Source: JAHBVL01 sp963712055
Lineage (GTDB): Bacteria > Chloroflexota > Chloroflexia > Thermomicrobiales > UBA6265
Assembly: GCA_963712055.1 (NCBI GenBank)
Contig: CAVQGN010000004.1
Span: 1 to 64,000, forward strand
Length of the DNA stretch: 64,000 nucleotides
Reading direction: 5' to 3'
The position numbers were made by a program, and so were the translations under genes. How positions within the stretch are numbered: position 1 is the first letter of the stretch; every line of letters starts with the position of its first letter. The notes beneath the pieces were generated by a model. That model had not been told where the DNA came from, searched no databases, and saw nothing but the letters and a program-made list of their open reading frames with translations. Positions 42,682-51,752 of the stretch are shown piece after piece.

Positions 42682-44070
42682 ATGGTCATGAAACCCTATT
42701 CCTCCTACAGCTACTGGCTCGAAACCTGCGGTGACGATCTCACGCCGCGGCCATCTCTCGACGGCAGTATCGATGTCGACGTCGCCATCCTCGGAGCTGG
42801 CTACACCGGACTCTGGACTGCCTACTACCTGCTCAAACACGACCCTTCGCTGAAGATCGCCATTGTTGAGCGCAGAATCGCCGGGTTTGGCGCGTCGGGC
42901 CGGAATGGGGCCTGGGTCACCTCTGGTTTTCCGACCGGTCTGGAACAGCTCAGCGAACGCTACGGACGTGATCAGGCCATCGCCATGCATGACGCGATGA
43001 GCGATGCCGTGGATGAAATCGGCCGATTCGCAGACGAGCAGCAACTGGAAATCCATTGGCAGAAGAGCGGTGTGTTGATGGTGGCACGCGGTCCGGCGCA
43101 GCTGCCGACGATTCACGAAACCGCCGAAACCTTTCAGCGCTTTGGTTTCGACGACGAGGTGCGCCTTCTCGACAAACGGGAAACAGACAAGCGGGTTACG
43201 ATCGCTGGAACGCTCGGGTCGGTTTGGATGAAAAACACTGCGGTCATCCATCCCGGCCGATTGGTGCGCGGTCTGGCCAGGACTGTCGAAGCGATGGGAG
43301 CGACGATCTACGAGGAAACGCCAGTGACCGGCTACACGGCTGGCGCCTACCCCGCGCTCCACACCGATTCCGGTCACGTCCGCGCGAAGATGGTCGCATT
43401 GTGCGGTGAAGCCTACCTGTCAGCACTTAAAGGGATCGGCCGTCAGATCGTTCCGGTCTATTCATTGATCACGCTGACCGAACCCCTGTCGGAGTCCGAT
43501 TGGGCGGAGATCGGCTGGGCCGACCGGGAATGTGTCGATTCCTGCCGCTATACCGTCGACTATCTGTCGAAAACAGTTGACGGCCGCATTCTCTTTGGAG
43601 GTCGGGGCGCGCCCTATCATCCCGGTTCGAAGATCTCCGATGACTACGATCGCCACGCTGAAACCCATCAAATGTTGATGAACAATGTCCGCGAGTGGTT
43701 TCCGACGATCGACGAAGTGAAATTCAGTCATACATGGGGAGGTCCGCTCGGGTGGCCACGCGATTTCATGCCGACGTTTTCCTTTGATCGTCAATTGAAT
43801 GTGGCCAGTTCCCGGGCCTATACCGGCAATGGGGTGGCGACCGCGAATCTCGGTGGCCGCACGATCGCTGAACTCATGCTTGGCATCGAATCGAGCCGGA
43901 CTTCGTTGCCGCCGGTCAATCATCAGTCACCAAACTGGGAACCGGAGCCGTTCCGTTTTCTTGGGATCCGCTACGTCCAGCGCAGCTTCTGGAATCTCGA
44001 TATGAAAGCCGAGCAAACCGGAAGACCGCCTAGCGGGAAGAGCCTGGCCGAGCGTTTGACCCGCCACTGA
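42682..44070 (+). CDS. FAD-dependent oxidoreductase, DAO/PuuB type
   Basis: A 462-residue amine/amino-acid oxidase-family flavoprotein. DVAILGAGYTGLWTAYYL is the FAD Rossmann motif, with IAIVERRIAGFGASGRNGAW the next conserved block. HTWGGPLGWPRDFMPTFSFD and YTGNGVATANLGGRTIAELM form the C-terminal FAD contact region. It resembles gamma-glutamylputrescine oxidase and other DAO enzymes that oxidise secondary amines. The start could be 42682 or the second ATG at 42688; the weak GAAAG favours 42688 slightly. It is a single gene, convergent with the response regulator. Confidence 0.88.
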   Translation: MVMKPYSSYSYWLETCGDDLTPRPSLDGSIDVDVAILGAGYTGLWTAYYLLKHDPSLKIAIVERRIAGFGASGRNGAWVTSGFPTGLEQLSERYGRDQAIAMHDAMSDAVDEIGRFADEQQLEIHWQKSGVLMVARGPAQLPTIHETAETFQRFGFDDEVRLLDKRETDKRVTIAGTLGSVWMKNTAVIHPGRLVRGLARTVEAMGATIYEETPVTGYTAGAYPALHTDSGHVRAKMVALCGEAYLSALKGIGRQIVPVYSLITLTEPLSESDWAEIGWADRECVDSCRYTVDYLSKTVDGRILFGGRGAPYHPGSKISDDYDRHAETHQMLMNNVREWFPTIDEVKFSHTWGGPLGWPRDFMPTFSFDRQLNVASSRAYTGNGVATANLGGRTIAELMLGIESSRTSLPPVNHQSPNWEPEPFRFLGIRYVQRSFWNLDMKAEQTGRPPSGKSLAERLTRH

Positions 44071-44811
44071 TCAGGACGAGGCCGAGGTCGTTTCGTCCTC
44101 CGTTGGCAGTTCCTCGAGAGGCGGTGATTCGAGACGATAGCCGAGACCAGGAAAGGTCGTGATCAATGGATCTGCGTCCGGATCGGTTTCGAGTTTCGCC
44201 CGTAATCGACTGACCCAGGTGCGGAGATAGTGGGCTTCGTCTCGGAACTCAGGTCCCCAGATCCGGGAGAGGAGTTCGCCATGAAGCATCACCCGACCGA
44301 CATTTCCGGCCAATTGAGACAGCAACTCCCATTCGGTTCGACTCAACCTGACCTCTTCGCCTTTGACCATCACTTTCCGACTGTCGAGATCGATGGTGAC
44401 TTCGGAATAGCGCAGTTCCGATCGTCCTGTTCCCGGAGAAGCCCCGGCCGTCCGGCGCAGAACGGCGCCAACCCGGAGCGAGAGCTCATCAGGATTGAAG
44501 GGTTTGGTCAGGTAATCGTCGGCGCCAGCGTGAAAGCCTTTGGTCAGATCAGCGTCACCGGAACGGGCGGTCAACAAGATCACTGGTAACTGACTTTGAT
44601 TGCGAACCCGCCGAAGCGTTTCGAATCCGTCAATGCCCGGCATCATCAGATCGAGAATCATGAGGTCAGGTCGCTCGCGATCGAGATAGGCCAGCGCTTC
44701 TTCACCACTGCCTGCAGTTTCGACGGAGTAACCATCGGCAAGCAGCTTGGAACGAACGAGACGCACAATCGCCGGTTCATCATCGACCACAAGGATCAAA
44801 TGTTTACGCAT
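44071..44811 (-). CDS. OmpR-family response regulator
   Basis: A 246-residue DNA-binding response regulator. The receiver has acidic D10-D11, the phospho-acceptor D54 in MILDLMMPG, the T in LTAR and the K in LTKPF. The C-terminal winged helix includes LSRTEWELLSQLAGNVGRVM and YLRTWVSRLRAKLETDP, with TFPGLGYRL at the end, closest to the KdpE type. It is 75 bases downstream of the histidine kinase on the same strand and is presumably its partner. Confidence 0.94.
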   Translation of the reverse strand: MRKHLILVVDDEPAIVRLVRSKLLADGYSVETAGSGEEALAYLDRERPDLMILDLMMPGIDGFETLRRVRNQSQLPVILLTARSGDADLTKGFHAGADDYLTKPFNPDELSLRVGAVLRRTAGASPGTGRSELRYSEVTIDLDSRKVMVKGEEVRLSRTEWELLSQLAGNVGRVMLHGELLSRIWGPEFRDEAHYLRTWVSRLRAKLETDPDADPLITTFPGLGYRLESPPLEELPTEDETTSASS

Positions 44812-44886
44812 GCCGTTCCTGTTGCTGATCGATCAGTCGATTCATCATTGCCGGTAAGTATGCACGAGTTTCCTGGACTTCCTGGT

Positions 44887-46548
44887 TTATCCGCCGAGCT
44901 CACCGTTGCTTTCGACATGCCAACCGCGCGCGATCGGAAGGGTCACCGAAAAAACCGAACCCTTGCCTGGTCCCGGAGAGGCCGCATCGATCAATCCACC
45001 CTGCGCTTCGACAAGGTGGCGACACAGATAAAGTCCGAGACCCATGCCCCGAACCGTTGGCGGAGCACCCGGTCTGCGAAATCGTTCAAAGAGATCGGCC
45101 ACATGCTCCTTTTCGATGCCAAGGCCCTGGTCGGTGACATGGAGCGTGACCGATGCGCTGTCGAATTCGGCACTGGTGGTGACTTGACCTCCGTCAGGTG
45201 AGTATTTCACGGCATTTTCGTAGAGGTTTCTGAGAATCTGGCTGAGTTGCTGGGGGTCGGCTTCGACGGGCGGCGTGGTGGGGTCGATAGCGACGACGAG
45301 CTCGTGATCTGGTGCATGGGGAGCGACCTGTCGCGCGACCGCGTTCGCCACCGGTTCGAGAAGCACCGGTTCGGTATCCGGTTCCATCCGACCGGCCTGG
45401 ATAAGGGAGAGACTGATCAGGTTTTCCAGCATCTGATTGAGGCGATCACTCTCTGAAACGATGTCGCTGAGAATCTCGCGCCGGGTTTTGGGTTCGATCT
45501 GCGCTTCCTGCTGCTGGAGCAAATGCGCGCCGCCATAGATCGCCGTGATCGGGGTGCGCAGTTCGTGCGAAACGAGCGAAATGAAATCGTCCTTGAGTTG
45601 CTCGGCTTCTCTCAGTCGAGTGATGTCCTGGATTACGACGACCGCGCGGTTGATGATGCCGGCCGCGTCTCGCAGTGGTCCTGCCTGAACCAGAACAGGT
45701 ATGGCATTACCGTCTCGACGACGAACGATCAGTTGCTGATTGCGAATCACGTCCCCTTTGAGCGCGCGGGCTGAGGGAGTCGAGGGAAGGGGAAGCGGTT
45801 GTCCGTCTTCCCGTTCGAAACGATAGTCGCGCTCATAGGTTGGCAGCGTTCCCGCCGGCGCGCCCGGGCCGATCAAGGCTTCGAGTGCGCCGCTGTTGGC
45901 CAGTTCGACTTGCCCATCCTGGTTGGAAACGATCGAAACTGCTGTGGGGAGATTGTCGAGGATCGATCGCAATTGGTCGCGCTGCTCTTCGGCGGCGCTC
46001 CGGCCTTGCTCCACTTGACGGTACAGAGTCGACCGGTCGACCGCCGCCGCCGCGTGATTCGCCAGCACCTGAACGACATCAAGGTCGGCCCGGGTGAAGG
46101 GCTTGCCGTCGATTCGGTCACTCAAGTAGAGGTTGCCAACCGTGCGGTGGGCGAGGAGCACGGGAACACCGAGGAGCGAGGTCATCGGCGGGTGATCTGG
46201 AGGAAAGCCGACCGACCGTGAATCGAGACTCATATCTGGTATCAGCAAAGGCAATCGGCGTTTCGCCAGTTCACCGAGCAGCCCATGGCCCTCCGGAAGC
46301 GGTCCGATTCGATTTCGCTCGTCTGGAGTGAGACCCGAGGTGATGAACAGTGTGATCTTGCCGTTCAGATCTGTCACGCTGAGCGCACCGTATTTCGCAT
46401 CCACCAAGGCGCGAGCGAGATCAACAATTCGCTGCAGGACCGATTCGAAATCGAGTTCAGACGCAATTGTCAGCGCGGCTTCATACGCTGCCACCAAAGC
46501 GCGTTCGTCGATTCCGTTGCCATCGAGCGAGTTCTGCTGGTTAACCAT
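44887..46548 (-). CDS. Soluble sensor histidine kinase, GAF-PAS-HisKA-HATPase
   Basis: A 553-residue kinase without membrane helices. The GAF domain (about residues 25-175) has LGVPVLLAHRTVGNLYLSDR and FTRADLDVVQVLANHAAAAV, close in style to the GAF-B of the DevS/DosT group. A PAS domain (about 190-312) ends in VVVIQDITRLREAEQLKDDF. The phospho-acceptor is H328 in SLVSHELRTPITAIYG. HATPase boxes follow: NLYENAVKYSPDGG (N box), VTDQGLGIEKEHV (G1) and GMGLGLYLCRHLVEAQGG (G2). A soluble form suggests it senses redox, gas or a cytoplasmic ligand. It overlaps the upstream stress-protein gene by 8 bases and precedes the response regulator. Confidence 0.93.
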   Translation of the reverse strand: MVNQQNSLDGNGIDERALVAAYEAALTIASELDFESVLQRIVDLARALVDAKYGALSVTDLNGKITLFITSGLTPDERNRIGPLPEGHGLLGELAKRRLPLLIPDMSLDSRSVGFPPDHPPMTSLLGVPVLLAHRTVGNLYLSDRIDGKPFTRADLDVVQVLANHAAAAVDRSTLYRQVEQGRSAAEEQRDQLRSILDNLPTAVSIVSNQDGQVELANSGALEALIGPGAPAGTLPTYERDYRFEREDGQPLPLPSTPSARALKGDVIRNQQLIVRRRDGNAIPVLVQAGPLRDAAGIINRAVVVIQDITRLREAEQLKDDFISLVSHELRTPITAIYGGAHLLQQQEAQIEPKTRREILSDIVSESDRLNQMLENLISLSLIQAGRMEPDTEPVLLEPVANAVARQVAPHAPDHELVVAIDPTTPPVEADPQQLSQILRNLYENAVKYSPDGGQVTTSAEFDSASVTLHVTDQGLGIEKEHVADLFERFRRPGAPPTVRGMGLGLYLCRHLVEAQGGLIDAASPGPGKGSVFSVTLPIARGWHVESNGELGG

Positions 46549-47038
46549 TCCCTACGGTAGAAGCTCCGTCTGGCTGGGCATCACTGGGTTTGTCGGTGTT
46601 TGCCCGGGTTAAGAAAACAGGAACGCTCGAGTGCCGCACAACGTCTTCCGCCACACTCCCAAGCAGGAACCGGGAGATGCCGCCGCGACCGTGGGAGGTC
46701 ATCACGATGATGTCGCCCGGCTGAGAGGCATTGACGATTTCGCGGGTGACTGGTCCCCTTCGCGTTTCCGTCGTCACTTCGAAGCCATCGGCCTCGAGCA
46801 GCGCTTGCTGTTCCTCCAGGTAGGCGGTAGCTGCCGATTCTTCTTCGTTGATAATCGGTTCGAGCGAGGTGTATTCCATCGCCAGACCATAGGGACCGTA
46901 GCTTTCGAGGCGGGTGTAATCGATCACCCGGAGCAAGTGGATCGGTGCACCGGTGGCGGTCGAGAGATTTCGCGCTTCTTGCAGAGCCTGCTCAGCGAGT
47001 GCAGAACCGTCAAGTGGAACGATAATTCGCTGGTACAC
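46541..47038 (-). CDS. Universal stress protein, single UspA domain
   Basis: A 165-residue USP. YQRIIVPLDGSALAEQAL opens the fold and HGRGGISRFLLGSVAEDVV is the ATP-binding pattern. Start is a GTG at 47038 with AAAGGA upstream. It overlaps the histidine kinase gene by 8 bases, making a USP-kinase-regulator operon. It reads divergently from the COG2187/COG0645 fusion gene (84-bp gap), so the two may share regulation by the response regulator. Confidence 0.93.
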   Translation of the reverse strand: MYQRIIVPLDGSALAEQALQEARNLSTATGAPIHLLRVIDYTRLESYGPYGLAMEYTSLEPIINEEESAATAYLEEQQALLEADGFEVTTETRRGPVTREIVNASQPGDIIVMTSHGRGGISRFLLGSVAEDVVRHSSVPVFLTRANTDKPSDAQPDGASTVGNG

Positions 47039-47122
47039 GAAATGGTCCTTTCCAAGTCAATCGCTAGAGAACTGCGGGAATAGTACGCCCCAAGCAGGCG
47101 TCAGGAGCGAAAGGAGTTTGTG

Positions 47123-48706
47123 ATGCCGACCGTCAATGCTATTCCAACACAACTCCTCGATCCCGCGTGCTACCCCTGGCCAGTCAGAAGCGTGGACCTG
47201 ATCGAAACTCATCTCTCCTGGGTTTTTCTGGCGGGGTCACGCGTTATCAAAGTTCGGCGGCCGGTGGCTTTTCCTTTTGTCGATCAGCGCGATCTAGAGC
47301 AGCGCCATCAAATCTGCCTCGATGATATCCGTCTCAATCGCCGACTTTCCACGGACGTTTATCTCCGTGTCGAGCCGATCACCAGTCGTGGTGAAGGTGT
47401 GGTGATTGGTGGCTCCGGCGAAGCGCTCGAATGGTGCTCGGTGATGCGCCGGCTGCCGAAATCGGCCCTCCTGACCCATCAGATTGCATCGAGTGATCTC
47501 CAGCCGCACTCGATCGATCGGCTCGCTGATCACCTCGCATCGTTCCACCTCGCCTGCGAACCATGCTGTTCGAGCAGAAGGGGAACATGCTCGACCGCAG
47601 ATGTCGATGTGGTCCGTGACAATCTCGTGGAACTCGAGCCGTTCGCCGGTCGATTACTGTCAATCTCGTTGCTCGGGTGCGTGACCGATGCAATGACAGC
47701 TTTCATGGAACAACAGAGCCGGGTATTCGCAGATCGGGCGGATTCGGGGTGGGTCCGCGACGGACACGGCGATCTACGGGCCGAGCATGTCTTTCTGGAA
47801 GAAGACGGCCGGATTCAGGTGATTGACTGTGTTGAGTTTAGCCATGATATTCGGTGTGCGGACGTGGCCAGCGATCTCGCGTTTCTCCTGATGGACCTGC
47901 GTCGGCTTGACCGGGCAGATCTGGCTGAGCAGATCGTCGACCGTTACCGATCGAGGGGGATACCGCTGCCACCTGGGCTCCTTCGCTTCTATCAGGCTCA
48001 CCGGGCGCTGGTGCGAGCGAAGATCAACGCCTTGACATTGGATCGTGGTGGTCTACTCGACCACCACGTCCTGGCGGCCGAGCTGACCGACTACACGGCG
48101 CTCGCTCTCCAGATGGTTTCAACCATCGAACCGGCTCTGGTCGTCATGACCGGTCTGAGTGGAACAGGTAAATCGACCGTGGCCAAGCGGGTTTCGAGGA
48201 TCCTTGGAGCCCGCCATGTTCGATCAGACGTCATTCGCAAAGAGCTCGCTGGACCCTCAGCAGGATGGGGCCAAGCATGGGAGACCGGTATCTACACACC
48301 TGACTGGACCACGCAAACGTACAGGGCGCTTTTCGAGCAGGCGGAGAACGATCTTGGCACTGAATCTCCAGTGGTGCTCGATGCATCGTTTTTGGAGCAG
48401 CAGTGGCGAGATGAAGCAGTCCGGCTCGGTCTGCAGATGGGTGTGCCAGTGGTCTTTCTGGTAACGGAATGTGATTCTGCAACCGTTCTGCAGCGCCTCG
48501 AAACCCGGAACGCGATTGGCGATGACCCATCGGACGCCGATCTTGGCGTTTATCAGGCCCAGCTGGAGGCTCTTGAGAGGAATCCGCTGAGGTTCCCGCC
48601 CGGCGCGGACTGCGCCACAATTGATACCGCTCTTCCCGCCGTCACCTGGATTGACGCTGCTCTCGACGTGCTCCAGCGAACACAAATCGTAAGAGCCCGG
48701 TGGTAG
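47123..48706 (+). CDS. Fusion of aminoglycoside-phosphotransferase-like and P-loop kinase domains (COG2187-COG0645)
   Basis: A 527-residue protein. The N-terminal half has a protein-kinase-like small-molecule phosphotransferase fold: WVFLAGSRVIKVRRPVAFPF, then RDGHGDLRAEHVFL and IQVIDCVEFSHDIRCAD with catalytic Asp and metal Asp. The C-terminal half is a gluconate-kinase-like P-loop domain, with Walker A GLSGTGKST at residues 344-352, then ARHVRSDVIRKELAG and VVLDASFLEQQWRDE. The layout matches the Rv2004c type of DosR-regulated mycobacterial protein, by recollection. ATG at 47123 has AAAGGAG with 7-base spacing (a GTG lies just before it at 47120). The substrate is unknown. Confidence 0.85.
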   Translation: MPTVNAIPTQLLDPACYPWPVRSVDLIETHLSWVFLAGSRVIKVRRPVAFPFVDQRDLEQRHQICLDDIRLNRRLSTDVYLRVEPITSRGEGVVIGGSGEALEWCSVMRRLPKSALLTHQIASSDLQPHSIDRLADHLASFHLACEPCCSSRRGTCSTADVDVVRDNLVELEPFAGRLLSISLLGCVTDAMTAFMEQQSRVFADRADSGWVRDGHGDLRAEHVFLEEDGRIQVIDCVEFSHDIRCADVASDLAFLLMDLRRLDRADLAEQIVDRYRSRGIPLPPGLLRFYQAHRALVRAKINALTLDRGGLLDHHVLAAELTDYTALALQMVSTIEPALVVMTGLSGTGKSTVAKRVSRILGARHVRSDVIRKELAGPSAGWGQAWETGIYTPDWTTQTYRALFEQAENDLGTESPVVLDASFLEQQWRDEAVRLGLQMGVPVVFLVTECDSATVLQRLETRNAIGDDPSDADLGVYQAQLEALERNPLRFPPGADCATIDTALPAVTWIDAALDVLQRTQIVRARW

Positions 48707-48722
48707 CGGGCGAAGAGTACGA

Positions 48723-49691
48723 CTAATGTGAGAGCACTTCGCCCAGTCGGAGAAGCTCAGGAGTCACCTTGATAGTCGGTTTGATCGCGTCCTCAGTCGG
48801 GACCAGAGTGATACTGCCTTGCGACAGCCCCGCAATCACGCCGCTCTCTCCCTGAACAAGCGCGTCGACAGCAGCCGCCGCGCTGCGGCTGGCTAGCAAA
48901 CGGTCGAATGCCAGCGGCGGCCCGCCTCGCTGGACGTGACCCAGAACGGACAAGCGCGTCTCGTAACAACCGTCTTTGTTGAGCAGATCAACGATTTCGG
49001 CCGCGCTGACCGGACTGCCTTCGGCAACCACCACGAGAAAATGGGATTTTCCGATCGCGAGCGCCTCTCTGACTGCGCGGACAACAGCGTCCGGTGGAAC
49101 CGGCGATTCTGGAGTCAGGATCAATTCTGCTCCAGCGGCAAGACCAGTCATCAGAGCAAGATAGCCGCTCTTCCGGCCCATGGTTTCGACCACAAACGCG
49201 CGATGATGGGAAGAGGCTGTGTCACGCAAACGATCGGCCATTTCGAGCGCGGTGTTGAGCGCCGTATCGACGCCGATACAGGTGTCGACCAGCCCGAGAT
49301 CGTTGTCGATGGTCGACGCCACGCCGACTGTCGGGAAACCGGCTTTGTGCAGTGCCAACGCTCCTGACTGCGATCCATTTCCACCGATGACGACTAGTCC
49401 ATCGATGTCGTTTGCCCGCAGTTGTTCAAGCGCCTTGGTCTGGCCGGCAATCGTCTGAAACTCTGGCGCCCGAGCGCTGCCGAGTATCGTTCCGCCTCGC
49501 AGCATGATCCCGCCAACCGAGCGTTTGTCGAGTGGTTCGAAATCACCCTCCATCAGCCCACGAAAGCCATTGTGGACGCCCCACGTTTCAATGCCCTGAG
49601 CGGCGGCTGTGCGGACCACCGAGCGGATAGCCGCATTCATGCCGGGAGCGTCGCCACCGCTGGTCAGGACCGCGATCCGTCGTGGTTTCAT
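48723..49691 (-). CDS. pfkA: 6-phosphofructokinase
   Basis: A 322-residue PfkA-family kinase, phosphorylating fructose-6-phosphate. It has LTSGGDAPGMNAAIRSVV (nucleotide region), STIDNDLGLVDTCIGVDTAL with the catalytic Asp (T-I-D-N-D) and VVETMGRKSGYLALMTGLA (substrate region). The usual G-G-D-G-S Mg/ATP motif is G-G-N-G-S here (IGGNGSQSGALAL), so the metal-contact Asp is Asn. Gly, not Asp, follows, which argues against the PPi-dependent type. The ATG overlaps the GNAT stop (ATGA). Confidence 0.93.
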   Translation of the reverse strand: MKPRRIAVLTSGGDAPGMNAAIRSVVRTAAAQGIETWGVHNGFRGLMEGDFEPLDKRSVGGIMLRGGTILGSARAPEFQTIAGQTKALEQLRANDIDGLVVIGGNGSQSGALALHKAGFPTVGVASTIDNDLGLVDTCIGVDTALNTALEMADRLRDTASSHHRAFVVETMGRKSGYLALMTGLAAGAELILTPESPVPPDAVVRAVREALAIGKSHFLVVVAEGSPVSAAEIVDLLNKDGCYETRLSVLGHVQRGGPPLAFDRLLASRSAAAAVDALVQGESGVIAGLSQGSITLVPTEDAIKPTIKVTPELLRLGEVLSH

Positions 49692-50239
49692 GCCGTCACC
49701 TCGAGTTCATGTGTTACGGGCAGATCGAGTTCGATCCGCTGAAAAAGATCCTCGTACCGAACCCGATACGGCAAACCGAGATGCTGCAGCAGCTGGATCA
49801 TCGGCCGGTTTTCGGGTAACACGATGGCGTAGACCGTTTTTATACCGAGCGCCTGCGCACGGTCTATCAGCTTGCGTGTCAGTTCGGTGCCCAGGCCCTG
49901 ATGCTGCCACTTGTCGCTGATCACTGCAGCATACTCGGCCGCAACGGTGCCCAGATCCCGATCGAGTCGAACCACACCAATCAGCGTTTCAGGGTCAAGA
50001 GGATCGATCGCCACCAGTGCCACGCGATCGACCTGATCGACCGTGGCAAAGCGTTGGGCCTGCGCATCAGTCAATTCTGGATAATGCCACATGAAACGCT
50101 GATAGCGGCTTCGTTCGCTCAGGTTGCGATGAAAACGCTGCAACCGTTCGGCGTCTGCCGGTGCGATTTCACGAAATGGCACGATCTCGCCGTCGCGGAT
50201 CCTGATCTGATTGGGGCCGAGCTGCGAGAGGTCGCACAT
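49688..50239 (-). CDS. GNAT family acetyltransferase
   Basis: A 183-residue GNAT domain. PFREIAPADAERLQRFHRN opens the fold. VISDKWQHQGLGTELTRKLI carries the acetyl-CoA loop Q-x-x-G-L-G, and AIVLPENRPMIQLLQHLGL is the motif B region. The shape resembles the GNAT module found fused to or beside acyl-CoA synthetases and Pat-type protein acetyltransferases (FHRNLSERSRYQRFM), so protein acetylation is a possibility. It is coupled by ATGA to pfkA downstream and lies divergent from the CoA-transferase gene. Confidence 0.87.
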   Translation of the reverse strand: MCDLSQLGPNQIRIRDGEIVPFREIAPADAERLQRFHRNLSERSRYQRFMWHYPELTDAQAQRFATVDQVDRVALVAIDPLDPETLIGVVRLDRDLGTVAAEYAAVISDKWQHQGLGTELTRKLIDRAQALGIKTVYAIVLPENRPMIQLLQHLGLPYRVRYEDLFQRIELDLPVTHELEVTA

Positions 50240-50405
50240 CTGTGGTGAATCCCTGGCATGGCCGAAAAGGGAAGTAGCGTAAACGGTCAGGGAGCATCAG
50301 TCGCGCTGTCCACCGAACCATGCCTCCATAATTACACCAGAACGGTCCGTGAACTGGTAGCCGAGCGGGTTTACCGGACGACTGGCAGTTCTAACGTCGT
50401 CACCT

Positions 50406-51734
50406 GTGAGTCATTCAACGGAGTACGCGCCAGTGAATCTCAGACAGAATGTTCCGACTTATGTGTCCGCTGAAGAGGCATTGGGGCTTGTTAAATCAGG
50501 TGACCGCGTCTATCTCCATGAAGTGGCCATGACCCCTTTCGAATTGATCGACGCGCTCTGCGCCAGAGCGGATGAACTGACAGATGTCGAAACTCTGTCG
50601 ATTCACACCGAAGGTCCCGCACCCTATGTTGATCCGGACTTGGCAGGGCATATCCGCCACAACGCCTTGTTTGTTGGCGGCAATGTCCGCGCAGCTGTGA
50701 ATGAGGGTCGTGCGGACTACACCCCGGTTTTCCTGTCAGAAATCCCCTGGTTTATCTCCTCTGGTCCGCTGCGGGTCGATGTTGCCCTCTTGCAGGTCTC
50801 GGAACCGGACCGGCATGGCTATTGCCGCCTGGGGATGTCGGTGTCGTGTGCGCGGGCTGCTGCGGATAGCGCAGCCGTTGTCATCGGTTTGGTCAATCCG
50901 AACGTCCCGATGACGATGGGGAATTCGGCAGTCCATGTGAGTCGTTTCGACGCTCTGGTCAGAACCGAAAGAGTGCTCCCTACCGTCAACCCTGGACCGA
51001 TCGGCGAAGTCGAGCGGGCTATTGGTGAGCATGTCGCCACGCTCGTCGGCGATCGAGCCACTCTGCAGATGGGTATCGGCGCGATACCTGACGCGGTCCT
51101 GGCCTGTCTCCAGGATCGGAATGATCTAGGCGTCCACACCGAAATGTTCACCGACGGATTACTCGAACTCGTCGAAGCCGGAGTTATCACCAATCGCTTC
51201 AAGACGACCTGGCGCGGTCGGATCGTGACGTCGTTTGCGTTCGGGAGTCAGAACCTCTACGACTTCGTCGACAACAACCCGTTTGTCGAATTCCACAGTT
51301 CCGACATCGTCAATGACACCCGTGAAATCCGCCGGATCGAAAAAATGACGTCAATCAACTCGGCGCTCCAGATCGATATGACCGGGCAGGTCGTGGCTGA
51401 TTCAATCGGCGCCAAGATTTACAGTGGAATCGGTGGCCAAATGGATTTCGTTCATGGCGCCAGTCTCGCTCCCGGCGGAAAAGCAATCATCGCCTTGCCA
51501 TCGACAGCCAAACGGGGTGAGCTCTCTCGCATTGTCTCCACGATTGATCCCGGCGCTGGCGTGGTGACGACCCGTGGACATGTCCAATACGTGGCGACGG
51601 AATACGGGATCGTCAACCTGGAAGGGGCTCCGCTGCGTAGACGAGCCGAACTGCTGATCGGGATTGCGCATCCCGATTTTCGGGCCGAACTGACCGCCCA
51701 GGCCGCTGATCGGAAAGTCTTCATCCCGGCCTGA
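50406..51734 (+). CDS. Acetyl-CoA hydrolase/transferase family (4-hydroxybutyrate CoA-transferase-like)
   Basis: A 442-residue CoA-transferase (class I type). LQMGIGAIPDAVLACLQDRN and LGVHTEMFTDGLLELVEAG provide the conserved glutamate (HTEMF) that forms the CoA thioester. GGQMDFVHGASLAPGGKAII and VVTTRGHVQYVATEYGIVNL are the C-terminal family blocks. The start is uncertain: the frame begins with a GTG at 50406, with a further GTG at 50433 (VNLRQNVP). The 166-bp divergent region upstream shows no clear promoter match. It would exchange CoA between acetyl-CoA and a hydroxy or short acid. Confidence 0.88.
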   Translation: MSHSTEYAPVNLRQNVPTYVSAEEALGLVKSGDRVYLHEVAMTPFELIDALCARADELTDVETLSIHTEGPAPYVDPDLAGHIRHNALFVGGNVRAAVNEGRADYTPVFLSEIPWFISSGPLRVDVALLQVSEPDRHGYCRLGMSVSCARAAADSAAVVIGLVNPNVPMTMGNSAVHVSRFDALVRTERVLPTVNPGPIGEVERAIGEHVATLVGDRATLQMGIGAIPDAVLACLQDRNDLGVHTEMFTDGLLELVEAGVITNRFKTTWRGRIVTSFAFGSQNLYDFVDNNPFVEFHSSDIVNDTREIRRIEKMTSINSALQIDMTGQVVADSIGAKIYSGIGGQMDFVHGASLAPGGKAIIALPSTAKRGELSRIVSTIDPGAGVVTTRGHVQYVATEYGIVNLEGAPLRRRAELLIGIAHPDFRAELTAQAADRKVFIPA

Positions 51735-51752
51735 TTGGCGTTGGTTGTTTCG

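Noticed and set aside
42574..43377. 267-codon minus-strand frame
   Set aside because: Overlaps the FAD oxidoreductase and a strong terminator; composition typical of an antisense shadow.
44596..45201. 201-codon plus-strand frame
   Set aside because: Antisense to the response regulator and kinase, with no recognisable domain.
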